Shown here: positions 36,062-46,493 of the stretch, one piece after another | Layout of the letters: the number at the start of each line of letters is the position of its first letter | Numbering within the stretch: position 1 is the stretch's first letter | Assembly: GCF_003606345.3 (NCBI RefSeq) | Contig: NZ_CP031844.2 | Span: 558,001 to 622,000 of the forward strand | Direction of reading: 5' to 3' | Origin: Bartonella krasnovii | GTDB taxonomy: Bacteria > Pseudomonadota > Alphaproteobacteria > Rhizobiales > Rhizobiaceae | DNA: 64,000 nt | Notes under the pieces: generated by a model | The model's input: the letters and a program-made list of their open reading frames with translations, nothing else | What the model was told of the DNA's origin: nothing | The model's database searches: none | Made by a program: the position numbers and the translations under genes

Positions 36062-38488
36062 ATGCAATATATTGATGAAAAGACAGGTGAGTTAAGAGAT
36101 GGGGTTTATGCTGTTTTACCTCTTCGTGATATTGTTGTCTTCCCCCATATGATTGTTCCACTTTTTGTGGGCCGCGAAAAATCAATTCGTGCTCTTGAAG
36201 AAACGATGGCGGTTGATAAGCAAATACTCTTGGTTACACAAAAAAATGCTTCTGATGATGATCCAAAATCAGAGGATATTTATCATATTGGTACATTTGC
36301 CAATATTCTCCAACTTTTAAAGCTTCCTGATGGAACAGTAAAGGTCTTGGTTGAAGGGACTGCACGTGCAAAAATTAGTCAATTTTCTTTAAGTGATGGT
36401 TACCATCAGGCTTTTGCAGCTGTTACAGAAGAACCTAGAGAGGGTGATGTCGAGATTGAAGCTCTTTCAAGGTCGGTGATTGCTTATTTTGAAAACTATG
36501 TAAAGCTTAACAAAAAAATCTCTCCTGAAGTTGTCAATGCAATAGGTCAGATTGATAATCCTTCTAAGCTTGCTGATACGATTGCCTCTCATTTGATGAT
36601 TAAACTTGCAGAAAAACAGGAAATATTAGAGCTCTTACCTGTACGAGCTCGTCTTGAGCGTGTTCTGTCTTTCATGGAAGGAGAAATTTCTGTTTTGCAG
36701 GTTGAAAAACGTATTCGTTCGCACGTGAAACGGCAAATGGAAAAAAACCAACGGGAATATTATCTCAATGAGCAAATGAAGGCTATTCAAAAAGAGTTAG
36801 GAGCAGGAGATGATAGCCGTGATGAGCTCTCTGAACTAGAAGACCGTATTAAGAGTACAAAACTTTCCAAGGAAGCGCAGGAAAAGGCTGGGGCTGAACT
36901 CAGAAAATTACGAAATATGTCTCCGATGTCCGCAGAAGCGACAGTTGTTCGTAACTATCTTGATTGGTTATTAGCAATGCCTTGGGGTAAAAAATCTAAG
37001 ATTAAAAACAATTTAGATTTTGCTGAAAAGATCATGAATAATGAACATTTTGGTCTTGAGAAAGTTAAGGAGAGAATTATTGAATATTTGGCTGTACAAA
37101 GTCGTGCGTCAAAGATAAAAGGTCCCATTATTTGTTTGTTAGGTCCTCCTGGTGTTGGGAAAACATCATTGGCGCGCTCTATTGCAAAGGCAACGGGGCG
37201 TGAATATGTTCGTATCTCATTGGGAGGTGTACGGGATGAAGCGGAAATTCGCGGGCATCGCCGCACCTATATTGGTTCGATGCCTGGAAAAATTATCCAG
37301 TCTATGAAAAAAGCAAAAAAATCTAACCCACTTTTCTTGCTTGATGAAATTGATAAAATGGGACAAGATTTTCGTGGAGATCCTTCCTCTGCTTTATTAG
37401 AAGTTCTTGATCCTGAGCAAAATGGTACATTCATTGATCACTATTTGGAAGTTGAATATGATCTTTCTGATGTTATGTTCATCACAACTGCCAATACGCT
37501 TAATATTCCAGGTCCACTAATGGATCGAATGGAAATTATTCGTATTGCAGGTTATACTGAATGTGAAAAAATGGAAATTATTAAGCAGCATCTTTTACCA
37601 AAGGCACTCAAAGACCACTGTTTGTCTAAAAGAGAACTCAGCATTTCTGATGGAGCACTAAGATCGATTATTCAGTTTTACACACGTGAAGCAGGTGTTC
37701 GTAATCTTGAGCGTGAACTCATGAAAATAGCCCGTAAATCTGTTACAAAAATTCTCAAAACGCATCAAAAGTCTGTAAAGGTTAGAGAAAGTAATCTCGA
37801 TGATTTCTTGGGTGTTAAACGCTATCATTACAATCAGATTGAAGGAGAAAATCGCATTGGTGTTGTAACAGGTCTTGCATGGACAGAAGTTGGTGGAGAG
37901 TTATTGACCATTGAAGGTGTGATGATGCCTGGCAAAGGCAAGATGACTGTAACTGGAAATTTGCGTGATATTATGAAAGAGTCTATTTCCGCGGCAGCAT
38001 CTTATGTGCGTTCTCGTGCTGTTGATTTTGGGATTGAACCTTCACTTTTTGAAAAGTGTGATATCCATGTTCATGTTCCAGAGGGAGCGACACCGAAAGA
38101 TGGACCATCTGCTGGGATTGCTATGGTGACAGCAATTGTTTCGGTCCTTACAGGGATAGCTGTGCATAAAGATATTGCAATGACTGGTGAAATTACTTTA
38201 CGTGGACGTGTTTTACCAATTGGTGGATTAAAAGAAAAACTCCTAGCTGCGCTTCGAGGAGGGATAAAAAAAGTACTTATTCCTGAAGAAAACGCAAAAG
38301 ATTTGGTTGATATTCCTGATGATGTCAAAAATAATATGGAAATTATTCCAGTAAATCATGTGAGTGAAGTTTTGAAACACGCTTTGGTTCGTTTTCCTGA
38401 CACTATTGAGTGGAAAGAACCTTCTACAGTGGCTGTCCCTATCCGGTCAGAGAACAGTGATAATGAAGGAATACAGATTGCACACTGA
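36062..38488 (+). CDS. lon: ATP-dependent protease Lon
   Basis: An 808-residue homohexameric protease degrading misfolded and regulatory proteins. The N-terminal substrate-binding domain (LPLRDIVVFPHMIVPLFVGR) is followed by a long coiled-coil region. An AAA+ module has Walker A GPPGVGKT (361-368), and a C-terminal protease domain has the Ser683-Lys726 dyad (PKDGPSAG and GGLKEKLLAA). AGAAAGGAGAG is an excellent ribosome binding site before the ATG. A CTTGAT sequence with a CCAC...CAT element about 17 bases on, near 35954, could be a heat-shock-type promoter, but I cannot confirm it. hupB follows, the standard clpP-clpX-lon-hupB order. Confidence 0.98.
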   Translation: MQYIDEKTGELRDGVYAVLPLRDIVVFPHMIVPLFVGREKSIRALEETMAVDKQILLVTQKNASDDDPKSEDIYHIGTFANILQLLKLPDGTVKVLVEGTARAKISQFSLSDGYHQAFAAVTEEPREGDVEIEALSRSVIAYFENYVKLNKKISPEVVNAIGQIDNPSKLADTIASHLMIKLAEKQEILELLPVRARLERVLSFMEGEISVLQVEKRIRSHVKRQMEKNQREYYLNEQMKAIQKELGAGDDSRDELSELEDRIKSTKLSKEAQEKAGAELRKLRNMSPMSAEATVVRNYLDWLLAMPWGKKSKIKNNLDFAEKIMNNEHFGLEKVKERIIEYLAVQSRASKIKGPIICLLGPPGVGKTSLARSIAKATGREYVRISLGGVRDEAEIRGHRRTYIGSMPGKIIQSMKKAKKSNPLFLLDEIDKMGQDFRGDPSSALLEVLDPEQNGTFIDHYLEVEYDLSDVMFITTANTLNIPGPLMDRMEIIRIAGYTECEKMEIIKQHLLPKALKDHCLSKRELSISDGALRSIIQFYTREAGVRNLERELMKIARKSVTKILKTHQKSVKVRESNLDDFLGVKRYHYNQIEGENRIGVVTGLAWTEVGGELLTIEGVMMPGKGKMTVTGNLRDIMKESISAAASYVRSRAVDFGIEPSLFEKCDIHVHVPEGATPKDGPSAGIAMVTAIVSVLTGIAVHKDIAMTGEITLRGRVLPIGGLKEKLLAALRGGIKKVLIPEENAKDLVDIPDDVKNNMEIIPVNHVSEVLKHALVRFPDTIEWKEPSTVAVPIRSENSDNEGIQIAH

Positions 38489-38719
38489 TTCACGCATCTT
38501 ACTTATATCGGCATTTTAAAAGGTGCAGAAGGCATTGTTGTGGTTATTATTCTATTTTTTGTTAAAAAAAGTGAAAAATTCCGTGAATAACTGTGATTAT
38601 TGCTAAAAAAACAATGTTTTGGATAAAAATAAGACTTCTGTTTGCTGTACTTTTCAATAAACTGACCAATAACATGATTAGGTCATGTTGTCAGCTAATA
38701 TAGGGAAAGGAAATATCTT

Positions 38720-38998
38720 ATGAATAAAAGTGAACTGGTTAGTTCCGTTGCTGAAAAAGCAGGTGTTTCGAAAGCGCAAGCTGGTGCTGTTGTTGACGCT
38801 TTTATGGCTTCTATAACAGAAGCTTTAGCTTCAGGAGGCGATGTGCGTCTTCCAGGTTTTGGTTCTTTTGAAGTTTCTCATCGTGCTGCGACAAAGGGGC
38901 GTAATCCTTCAACTGGTGCTGAAATCGATATCCCAGCACGTTCTGTACCTAAATTTTCTGCAGGAAAAAGCCTTAAAGAAGCAGTTAATAAAAAATAA
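38720..38998 (+). CDS. hupB: DNA-binding protein HU
   Basis: A 92-residue nucleoid protein that binds and bends DNA as a dimer. The sequence has the HU start MNKSELVSSVAEKAGVSKAQA, the body signature GDVRLPGFGSFEVSHRAATKGRNP with the DNA-contacting arm (TKGRNPSTGAEIDIPA, Pro at the tip), and the final PKFSAGKSLKEAVN. Length is normal. AGGGAAAGGAAA precedes the ATG. It is followed by a strong terminator, closing the clpP-clpX-lon-hupB cluster. Confidence 0.97.
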   Translation: MNKSELVSSVAEKAGVSKAQAGAVVDAFMASITEALASGGDVRLPGFGSFEVSHRAATKGRNPSTGAEIDIPARSVPKFSAGKSLKEAVNKK

Positions 38999-39011
38999 TT
39001 TAAACAACATT

Positions 39012-39046
39012 AAAAAAACCCGATTTATTTATAAGCGGGTTTTTTT
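39012..39046 (+). terminator. Rho-independent terminator after hupB
   Basis: Stem AAAAAACCCG / CGGGTTTTTT with a 13-base AT-rich loop (ATTTATTTATAAG) and a run of seven T. It lies just after the hupB stop. Confidence 0.85.
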
Positions 39047-39968
39047 ACAGATATTTCTTAGACAGAGATATTGTATACGTTTTTCATATAAAAATTTTGA
39101 GTCTTTGTACCTTTTTTCTCATTTCATGAATGATTAATGTTTTTGAAAATGATTGTAAAAGTTGCATAGAATATATAGGCTTGAAGTTTATATTTTTAAC
39201 CTTTTCAATTAATATGCCATTTTAATAATGGGATATTAATAACTTGTAAAATATGAGTTAACTTTTATTACGTGGAAGGGCTAAAGAGTTTCTTCAGAAA
39301 CAACACCTATAAATAGTATAAAACAAAAAAAATCTGTTAAATGTATAAAGTCTACTATAAGCTACCGTTTTTTGCTTAATAGGGGGCTCGTTGACGGTAT
39401 TATACTACTTTTTATTTCTATAATGTGTGGTCAGCTCTCGGCATTTAAGGCCAGTGCATAAAGGATAGTTTTCTTAACTTACAATATCAGTCTCGCGCCA
39501 GTATGAGCTAGCACTTGACGGGCTAAGCAGATAGTTTTTATCTCTTGCTATAAGAGAGTCTGAAATAAAAAAATTACAATATTTAAGTTGCTCATTTAAA
39601 ATAGAAAGAGATAAATTATAATTATAAATAAAAGTACTGTAAGTTTAATTTATAAATAGATATTGTCATTTAAATAATGTAAGCGAGTATTTTTTCTTTA
39701 TTACACAAAAGTTAAAATGATAGTTTTTCATAAACATTAAGAACAAAGTCAAAAAAGAAAAAATATTAATAATGAAAGTAAAGTACTATTTTTTTATTAT
39801 TGTAATATATTTATATAATTATTTATATCTTTTACATTATTAAATAAATGCTGAAATATAAACAGAAATCTATCGATTGAGACAGTATTTTTATAAGGCT
39901 TTAGAATGTATTTTTTCACGAGCGTCATAGAAATTTGTTTAGTAGATGAAAATCGAATCATGTTTTTT
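39047..39968. other. Long gene-free spacer between hupB and trmFO
   Basis: The 922 bases are strongly AT-rich with no ORF of coding character. They include repeat family 2 copy 2 at 39307-39380 and a more GC-balanced patch at about 39425-39540 (CAGCTCTCGGCATTTAAGGC and AGTCTCGCGCCAGTATGAGC) that may be a gene relic. I could not identify a product in any frame. Confidence 0.55.
39307..39380 (+). repeat. Dispersed repeat family 2, copy 2
   Basis: It shares ATAAATAGTATAAA, AATGTATAAA, TCTA and an ACCG block with 25153-25230 in the same order. The spacing between the first two blocks differs by several bases. Confidence 0.55.
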
Positions 39969-41381
39969 TTATAAACAGGAGCTCTTTGATTCTTTATCCG
40001 CTAACCACTGAATACAATCATTGAGAGCTCTCGCTGTTATAACTTGTTTTTTTGCTAATTTTTTTTCTTTACTTGGCAAGCGTTTTCCTGAATGTTTAAG
40101 AGAATCAATAGGGGGAAAGAGGCCAAAATTGATATTCATTGGCTGAAAAGACTGTCTTTCTGCTTCTTTATCTATAATGTGTCCCCCCGTAATATGATTC
40201 AAAAGAGCTCCAAAAGCCGTGGTTTGTGGGGGGAGGCAAGGACGATTATGATGATATTCGGCAGCAGCAAAACGTCCAGCAAGAAGCCCTATAGCAGCTG
40301 ATTCTACATAGCCTTCACATCCGGTAATTTGCCCTGCAAAGCGTAGTTGTTTTTTTTGTTTTAAACGAAGGGTTTGATCAAGAATGATTGGAGAATTGAG
40401 ATAGGTATTACGGTGAAGACCACCAAGGCGTGCAAATTCCGCTTTTTCAAGACCGGGAATCATTCTGAAAATGCGAACTTGTTCTCCATATTTTAGTTTC
40501 GTTTGAAAGCCAACCATATTGTAAAGCGTTCCGAGTTTATTATCTTGGCGTAATTGAACGACAGCATAGGGTTTAACGGTAGGATTATGGGCATTTGTTA
40601 AGCCCATAGGTTTCATAGGACCGTGTCTTAAAGTTTCAAGTCCGCGCTCAGCCATAATTTCGATGGGAAGGCATCCATCAAAATAGGGTGTTTTTTCAAA
40701 ATCACGAAACTCTGTTTTCTCTGCATTTTTTAGTGTTTCAACGAATGTTTCATATTGTTCTTTGTTGAGGGGACAATTAAGATAATCCTTTCCTGTTCCC
40801 TCAGGACCAATTTTATCGTAACGAGACTGATACCAACAAATATTCATATCAATACTATCGGTATGGATAATAGGTGCAATAGCATCATAAAAAGAAAGGG
40901 CTTTTATACCGGTTATTGCTTTTAACTCTTGAGCAAGTGCAGGTGAGGTAAGGGGCCCCGTTGCAATAACAACGTGTTTCCAATCCATAGGAATCTTTTG
41001 AATTTCTTCGCGTTTGATCGTTATAAGCGAATGGTTTTCAAGTGCTGATGTCACGGTTTTTGAAAATCCATCACGATCAACAGCAAGAGCACTCCCCGCA
41101 GGGACTTTATTGGCATCAGCTGCTTTCATAATCAGAGATTTTGCTAATCGCATTTCAGCGTGTAAAAGCCCTACGGCATTTGTTGATGAATCATCAGAAC
41201 GAAAGGAGTTTGAACAAACCAGTTCTGCCAATTTATCAGTTTTATGGGCATCTGATTTTTTTTGGGGACGCATTTCATGCAAAACAACAGGAATTCCTGA
41301 TTGAGCGATTTGCCAGCTTGCTTCACACCCCGCAAGACCGCCACCGATAATATGAATTGGAGTATCAAATGTCTTTAACAT
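39969..41381 (-). CDS. trmFO: Folate-dependent tRNA (uracil-5-)-methyltransferase TrmFO
   Basis: A 470-residue flavoprotein that makes ribothymidine at position 54 of the tRNA T-loop, using methylenetetrahydrofolate and FAD/NADH. The N-terminal FAD motif is [14 protein letters not shown] (about 9-22). Typical family segments are [52 protein letters not shown] and the C-terminal [24 protein letters not shown]. Length is normal. It is transcribed alone on the minus strand, head to head with the tRNA-Leu gene. Confidence 0.96.
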   Translation of the reverse strand: MLKTFDTPIHIIGGGLAGCEASWQIAQSGIPVVLHEMRPQKKSDAHKTDKLAELVCSNSFRSDDSSTNAVGLLHAEMRLAKSLIMKAADANKVPAGSALAVDRDGFSKTVTSALENHSLITIKREEIQKIPMDWKHVVIATGPLTSPALAQELKAITGIKALSFYDAIAPIIHTDSIDMNICWYQSRYDKIGPEGTGKDYLNCPLNKEQYETFVETLKNAEKTEFRDFEKTPYFDGCLPIEIMAERGLETLRHGPMKPMGLTNAHNPTVKPYAVVQLRQDNKLGTLYNMVGFQTKLKYGEQVRIFRMIPGLEKAEFARLGGLHRNTYLNSPIILDQTLRLKQKKQLRFAGQITGCEGYVESAAIGLLAGRFAAAEYHHNRPCLPPQTTAFGALLNHITGGHIIDKEAERQSFQPMNINFGLFPPIDSLKHSGKRLPSKEKKLAKKQVITARALNDCIQWLADKESKSSCL

Positions 41382-41549
41382 AGTCGACTTATTAGCGTAA
41401 GTCGCCGTGTATGAAAAGCATAGATTTTGTTTTGTTCTTTGTAAGAAAGACGTGTATTGAGTTTTTTTTAATATATTTATTTGCTTTTTTTCTATAATTA
41501 ATGGTATAGAAACGCCGCTTGTATAAGGTTATTAGCTTGCTAAGTTTAA

Positions 41550-41632
41550 GCGGATGTGGCGAAATTGGTAGACGCACCAGATTTAGGTTCTGGCGGGAGA
41601 CCGTGGGGGTTCGAGTCCCTCCATCCGCACCA
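41550..41632 (+). tRNA. tRNA-Leu (anticodon UAG)
   Basis: An 83-base tRNA including encoded CCA. The acceptor stem GCGGATG pairs with CATCCGC. The D-loop contains GGTAGACGC, the anticodon loop is ATTTAGGT with anticodon TAG, and there is a long class II variable arm (GGCGGGAGACCGT) and T-loop GTTCGAGTCC. It reads CUA and related Leu codons. Confidence 0.96.
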
Positions 41633-41766
41633 AAGCAATCCCCTAAGTGCTACGGGTTTTTACGTGTCTGGGATTCCGCTTCATGGTAATGTAACTCTTG
41701 AAGTGTTAGAATGTAATGATGATTAGAGAGGGGTTATCCCTTTCCTTAGAAAAATGAAGGTGTTTA

Positions 41767-43212
41767 ATGCAGGTTACCGAGACGCTTAATGAAGGACTGA
41801 AGCGCGAAATTAAGATCGTGGTTCCAGCGAAAGATTTAGAAAAAAAGTTGAATGAACGATTGGATGATACCAAGGGTAAGATCAAGCTTAATGGTTTTCG
41901 TCCCGGTAAAGTGCCAGGTGGGCATTTGCGAAAAATGTATGGTAAATCTTTTATGGCAGAGATTCTCAATGAGATACTCGCTGATGCACCACGTTCTGTT
42001 TTAGAAGACCGCAATGAACGTCCAGCGATGCAGCCAAAAATTGATATAGATGAAGATGAAAAAACTCTAGACGGGAAAGCCGATTTTACTTTTAGTTTAA
42101 AGTATGAAGTTTTACCAAAAATTGAAATTAAACCCTTTGAACATATTGAAGTTATTCGTGAAATTGCAGCTATTCCTGAAAAGGATATTGATGAGCAAGT
42201 CAATCGCGTCCTTTCTTCTACACGGAATTATTCCCTAAAAGAGGGATCTTCCGAAGAAGGTGATCGTATTACCATAGATTATCTAGGTAAGCTTGAGGGG
42301 GTTCCATTTGAAGGTGGGGCAGATAATGATGCACAACTGATTCTTGGATCAAAACAATTTATTCCTGGTTTTGAAGAGCAATTGGTTGGTGTAAAAGCTG
42401 GGGATTCAAAAACAATTTCTGTAAAATTCCCAGAGAATTACAGTGCAGCGCATTTAGCAGGACGAGAAGCAGAGTTTGACATCACTATCAAAGCTGTCTT
42501 TAGACCAGATGAATTAAAAATTGATGATGAGGCGGCGAAAAAAGTCGGCTTAGAATCTCTAAATCGCTTGCGTGAGGTTGTTCGTGGACAGATTGAAAGT
42601 CAATATGGTTCAATGACACGTCAAAAAATTAAGCGTCAAATTCTTGATGCTTTAGATGCTGATTATAATTTTGAGATTCCTGAAGGACTTTTAGAAATTG
42701 AATTCAATAATATATGGGCTCAGGTTAATGATGATTTGAAAAAGGCTGGGCGTACTTTTGAGGACGAAGGTATTACAGAAGAAAAGGCACGGGAGGAATA
42801 TCGTGTCCTTGCACAACGTCGCGTTCGTCTTGGTTTAGTACTTTCTGAAATTGGAATGAAGGTCGGTGTTAAAGTTAGTGAAGATGAGCTAAAAGCAGCT
42901 GTTTTTGAGCAAGTTCGTCAATATCCTGGTCAAGAAAAAGAGATTATGGACTTTTTCCGTAAGACACCAGAAGCTGTTGAAAATCTGCGTGCTCCGATTT
43001 TTGAAGAAAAAGTTATTGATCATTTGTTAGCACAGATAAAAGTTACAGATAAAGAAGTGACGATCGAAGAATTAATGAAAGAATATGACGAATTGGATCT
43101 TCCTGAAGAAAAGCCGGCAAAGAAAAAATCTGCTGCGAAAGAAAAATCTGCTGCGAAAGAGAAGTCTACAGAGAAAACGTCAGCTAAGAAAAGGGCTTCT
43201 AAAAAAGCTTAA
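41767..43212 (+). CDS. tig: Trigger factor
   Basis: A 481-residue ribosome-associated chaperone and prolyl isomerase. The N-terminal ribosome-binding domain carries the signature [17 protein letters not shown], matching the usual G-F-R-x-G-x-x-P loop that docks at L23. An FKBP-type domain (about 160-240; [20 protein letters not shown]) and a helical C-terminal chaperone domain follow. The last ~35 residues are a Lys/Ala/Glu/Ser tail, partly from an 18-base tandem repeat encoding KSAAKE twice. Start ATG follows AAAATGAAGGTGTTTA, a fair site. Confidence 0.96.
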   Translation: MQVTETLNEGLKREIKIVVPAKDLEKKLNERLDDTKGKIKLNGFRPGKVPGGHLRKMYGKSFMAEILNEILADAPRSVLEDRNERPAMQPKIDIDEDEKTLDGKADFTFSLKYEVLPKIEIKPFEHIEVIREIAAIPEKDIDEQVNRVLSSTRNYSLKEGSSEEGDRITIDYLGKLEGVPFEGGADNDAQLILGSKQFIPGFEEQLVGVKAGDSKTISVKFPENYSAAHLAGREAEFDITIKAVFRPDELKIDDEAAKKVGLESLNRLREVVRGQIESQYGSMTRQKIKRQILDALDADYNFEIPEGLLEIEFNNIWAQVNDDLKKAGRTFEDEGITEEKAREEYRVLAQRRVRLGLVLSEIGMKVGVKVSEDELKAAVFEQVRQYPGQEKEIMDFFRKTPEAVENLRAPIFEEKVIDHLLAQIKVTDKEVTIEELMKEYDELDLPEEKPAKKKSAAKEKSAAKEKSTEKTSAKKRASKKA

Positions 43213-43337
43213 TATTTCCGCAAACAAAACAAGCCCGATGGGATCTGGTTGTTGTGATATTATATTTTAAGCTTGTACTGTAAATGGTTTAAAATAAACT
43301 ATGAGATATATTTTAAAATATTGGTAGTGGATTGGCA

Positions 43338-44837
43338 ATGAGCATCATTGATACGCGTGCACCTAATTCTAAACGTTTTATTTCTGGCGTTACAGGTGAT
43401 TGGGAAGTCGTCATTGGCATGGAGGTTCATGCGCAAATCATATCAAATTCAAAACTTTTTTCAGGTGCATCAACCAAATTTGGTGCAGAGCCAAACAACC
43501 ATGTGTCACTTATTGATGCGGCTATGCCAGGGATGTTGCCTGTTCTTAATCAAGAATGTGTTCGTCAAGCAGTTCGAACAGGTTTGGGATTAAAAGCGCG
43601 TATTAATTTAAAATCTGTTTTTGATCGTAAGAATTATTTTTATCCAGATTTACCGCAAGGATATCAGATTTCTCAGTTTCGCTATCCCATTGTAGGAGAG
43701 GGGAAGATTATTATATCTGTTGGTCCAGATTCAAATGGTCAATTTGAGGATATTGAAATAGGAATTGAAAGATTACATCTTGAACAGGATGCTGGAAAAT
43801 CAATGCATGATCAACATCCAACGATGTCTTTTGTAGATCTTAATCGCTCTGGTGTTGCGCTTATGGAGATAGTTTCCAAACCTGATATGCGCTCATCAGA
43901 TGAAGCCAAAGCTTATATGACAAAATTGCGTACGATTGTTCGTTATTTAGGAACCTGCGATGGCAATATGGATGAAGGTTCTATGCGTGCAGATGTTAAT
44001 GTATCCGTTCGTCGTCCTGGTGAAGCTTTTGGAACGCGTTGTGAAATCAAAAATGTTAACTCTATACGTTTTATTGGTCAAGCAATTGAGTATGAAGCGC
44101 GTCGTCAGATTGCAATTTTAGAAGATGGAGGCATCATAGAGCAAGAAACTCGGCTTTTTGATGCCACTAAAGGAGAAACTCGTTCTATGCGCTCAAAGGA
44201 AGAAGCGCATGACTATCGTTATTTTCCTGATCCTGATCTTTTACCATTAGAATTTGATCAAGCATTTGTGGATGCTTTGGCTGCGGATTTACCAGAATTG
44301 CCTGACGCTATAAAAGCGCGTTTTATTAAAGAAATGGGACTGACAGTGTATGATGCTTCCATTCTTGTGACAGAAAAAGCTATTGCTGATTATTTTGAAG
44401 AAGTCGCTCGTGGGCGTGATGGAAAAATAGTTGCCAATTGGGTAATTAATGATCTTTTAGGGGCTTTAAATAAAAATAATCGTGAAATTGAGGAGTCTCC
44501 AGTATCGCCAAATCAATTGGGAAGCATTATTGATCTTATAAAAGAAGGTGTTATTTCTGGAAAAATTGCCAAAGATCTTTTTGAGATTGTTTGGAATGAG
44601 GGGGGAGATCCACGCCAAATTGTAGAAGAGCGCAATATGAAGCAAGTAACAGATACAAAGGCTATTGAAAGAGCTGTTGATGAGATCGTTGCTAATAATT
44701 CTGATAAAGTTGCGCAAGCAAAACAAAAACCTGCTTTAGCAGGTTGGTTTGTTGGACAGGTAATGAAAGTAACAGGTGGTAAGGCAAATCCTCAAACTGT
44801 TAATGAATTAGTTAAGATGAAACTTGGCATAGATTAA
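43338..44837 (+). CDS. gatB: Aspartyl/glutamyl-tRNA amidotransferase subunit B
   Basis: A 499-residue kinase and tRNA-binding subunit of GatCAB, which converts Glu-tRNA-Gln (and Asp-tRNA-Asn) to Gln-tRNA-Gln. Motifs include [13 protein letters not shown] at the start of the cradle domain, the signature [36 protein letters not shown], and [13 protein letters not shown]. The helical and YqeY tail domains end with [18 protein letters not shown] chose ATG at 43338; a TTG at 43332 would add two residues. gatA and gatC are not next to it. The enzyme implies indirect tRNA-Gln charging in this organism. Confidence 0.97.
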   Translation: MSIIDTRAPNSKRFISGVTGDWEVVIGMEVHAQIISNSKLFSGASTKFGAEPNNHVSLIDAAMPGMLPVLNQECVRQAVRTGLGLKARINLKSVFDRKNYFYPDLPQGYQISQFRYPIVGEGKIIISVGPDSNGQFEDIEIGIERLHLEQDAGKSMHDQHPTMSFVDLNRSGVALMEIVSKPDMRSSDEAKAYMTKLRTIVRYLGTCDGNMDEGSMRADVNVSVRRPGEAFGTRCEIKNVNSIRFIGQAIEYEARRQIAILEDGGIIEQETRLFDATKGETRSMRSKEEAHDYRYFPDPDLLPLEFDQAFVDALAADLPELPDAIKARFIKEMGLTVYDASILVTEKAIADYFEEVARGRDGKIVANWVINDLLGALNKNNREIEESPVSPNQLGSIIDLIKEGVISGKIAKDLFEIVWNEGGDPRQIVEERNMKQVTDTKAIERAVDEIVANNSDKVAQAKQKPALAGWFVGQVMKVTGGKANPQTVNELVKMKLGID

Positions 44838-45018
44838 ATTTTATGGGGTAGAGAAGAATTTATAAATATGATATCTTCTCGAAATTAAGGGATGAAAAAT
44901 TATCCTATCAATTGGAGTTATGTCTGAATTTACCAGAAAATTTTTCGGTAATTTAAAGCATTAACAAGTTTATTCCAGCGATTGATTTCATGAGAATACT
45001 GAAGAAATGGAATAGAAA

Positions 45019-45417
45019 ATGGCTCGTTTTTTTAAGCAAATCTTTACCTGGTGGAATGGTAATACCGTGGGTACGCATTTTTTCACATGGCGTAAAGGTA
45101 AGCAGATAGGGAAAGACCAATTTGGCAATATATATTATGAAGGAGGACTTCATAAGGATGGTTACCCACACCGTTGGGTTATTTATAAAGACTATTCTGA
45201 ACCTTCTACTATTCCACCAGGTTGGCATGGTTGGATTCATCATCGCTGTGAGTGTCCTCCGACACAGGAGGATTATCATCCCTATGAATGGGAAAAGCCG
45301 CACGTTGCAAATATGACAGGAACAAGTGAGGCCTATCGACCAAAGGGAGCTATTCCTTACAATGATGAGAGTCCTTGTGTATGTGAAGATTATGATGCGT
45401 GGTCACCTAAAAAATAA
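45019..45417 (+). CDS. NDUFA12 family protein (complex I 17.2 kDa subunit homologue)
   Basis: A 132-residue homologue of mitochondrial NDUFA12/B17.2, an accessory subunit of NADH:ubiquinone oxidoreductase found in alphaproteobacterial complex I. Family features are FFTWRKGKQIGKDQFGNIYYE, HRWVIYK, STIPPGWHGWIHH and a Pro-rich C-terminus with PPTQEDYHPYEWEKPHVANMTGT. It is soluble and binds the matrix/cytoplasmic arm. It is followed after 84 bases by the DUF2155 gene, the standard pairing in Rhizobiales. Confidence 0.93.
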   Translation: MARFFKQIFTWWNGNTVGTHFFTWRKGKQIGKDQFGNIYYEGGLHKDGYPHRWVIYKDYSEPSTIPPGWHGWIHHRCECPPTQEDYHPYEWEKPHVANMTGTSEAYRPKGAIPYNDESPCVCEDYDAWSPKK

Positions 45418-45501
45418 AATGTTTTAGTGAGCGCGTGTATTTTTATCTTTTTGGCTCTACGTTATAACAAGAGTTGTTTTTAGGGTGCGGTTGGTTTTGA
45501 T

Positions 45502-45930
45502 ATGATGAGGTTTTCTTTATTGTTAGGGTTGAGGCATTTTATATATATTTTTTTAATGGGAATTTTAGTGCTTTTATCCTTAAATAGTGGGGGGCGGGCT
45601 GAGCGTATTAGCAATGGAATTGCTGTATTTGCAGGTCTTGATAAAATCACAGGTCGGACGACGCGTTTTGAAGTTTCTCTTGGTGAAGTTTATCTGTATG
45701 GTGCATTACAGGTAATACCTCGTGCTTGTTATACGAGCTCTAAAGATGAACCAACGCGTACAACAGGTTTTGTTGAAGTCAATGAAATAACATTGGATAA
45801 AAAAATACGGCGTATTTTCACAGGCTGGATGTTTGCAGATAGTCCTGGTTTGAACGCTGTTGAGCATCCTATTTATGATGTGTGGTTAAAAGATTGTAAG
45901 CAGAGTTCTCAAAATCTGCCTCCTCAGTAA
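45502..45930 (+). CDS. DUF2155-domain exported protein
   Basis: A 142-residue protein with a hydrophobic signal-like N-terminus (about 10-30; FIYIFLMGILVLLSL). The DUF2155 domain follows: NGIAVFAGLDKITGRTTRF, then GALQVIPRACYTS, TTGFVEVNEI and IFTGWMFADSPGLNAVEHPIYDVWLKDC. Two cysteines of the domain are kept. It is probably periplasmic; the family function is unknown. It follows the NDUFA12-like gene; aat, which follows it in several relatives, is not present. Confidence 0.88.
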   Translation: MMRFSLLLGLRHFIYIFLMGILVLLSLNSGGRAERISNGIAVFAGLDKITGRTTRFEVSLGEVYLYGALQVIPRACYTSSKDEPTRTTGFVEVNEITLDKKIRRIFTGWMFADSPGLNAVEHPIYDVWLKDCKQSSQNLPPQ

Positions 45931-46493
45931 TAATGTGTTATCTATTTGTAGTAAATTGACCTATAAGAACTATTTATCATTTTAAAATTTGAATGAGAGG
46001 TTCAAATTTTTATGATTTTCTCATTGCAAGCTTTCTTATATTGAAGCGATTAAAACGATTGCCTTATTCGTTATAAGTGGCGGGCGTGTGGATAAGACTA
46101 TTTAAAAAGGAATAAAGTTTTAATTGAAGTATAGTGTGATTAAAAAAATGCAAAAATTGATATATCTCTGACAAAAGCAATATATGTATTTAATATTTTT
46201 ACGATAAAGTGCCTCATAAGAGAGCTTGTTTATTCATAAGCCCTTACATATAGCATGATAAACTACACATTTGCAATAAGCAGGATATCACTCATTTTAT
46301 AAATTATATTTTTTAAAATATCCATGCTTTTCAAAATCTTTTGTATAAAAGACGGGTGGTTTTTATGGTGAGCTGTTGAAAATTTAAAAAGGAAGCTTGA
46401 AGAAGTGTTAAAAAATTCCGTATCATTGGGAATGGTATCTTTATTTTTTATAAAGAATAACCAGTTTTTCTGAAAAAGAAGAGATTTTATCCG
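45931..46493. other. Gene-free spacer with repeat copy D
   Basis: The 563 bases have no credible gene. A family 1 repeat lies at 46026-46097. The rest is AT-rich. The leucyl/phenylalanyl-tRNA transferase gene that often follows DUF2155 in relatives is missing and no relic was recognised. Confidence 0.5.
46026..46097 (+). repeat. Dispersed repeat family 1, copy D
   Basis: It shares CTTATATTGAAGCGATTAAAAC, quoted in parts as TTATATTGAAGCGATTAAAA, then CGTTATAAG and CGTGTGGATAA with copy B at 24902-24977, in the same order and orientation. The middle is diverged. Confidence 0.6.
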
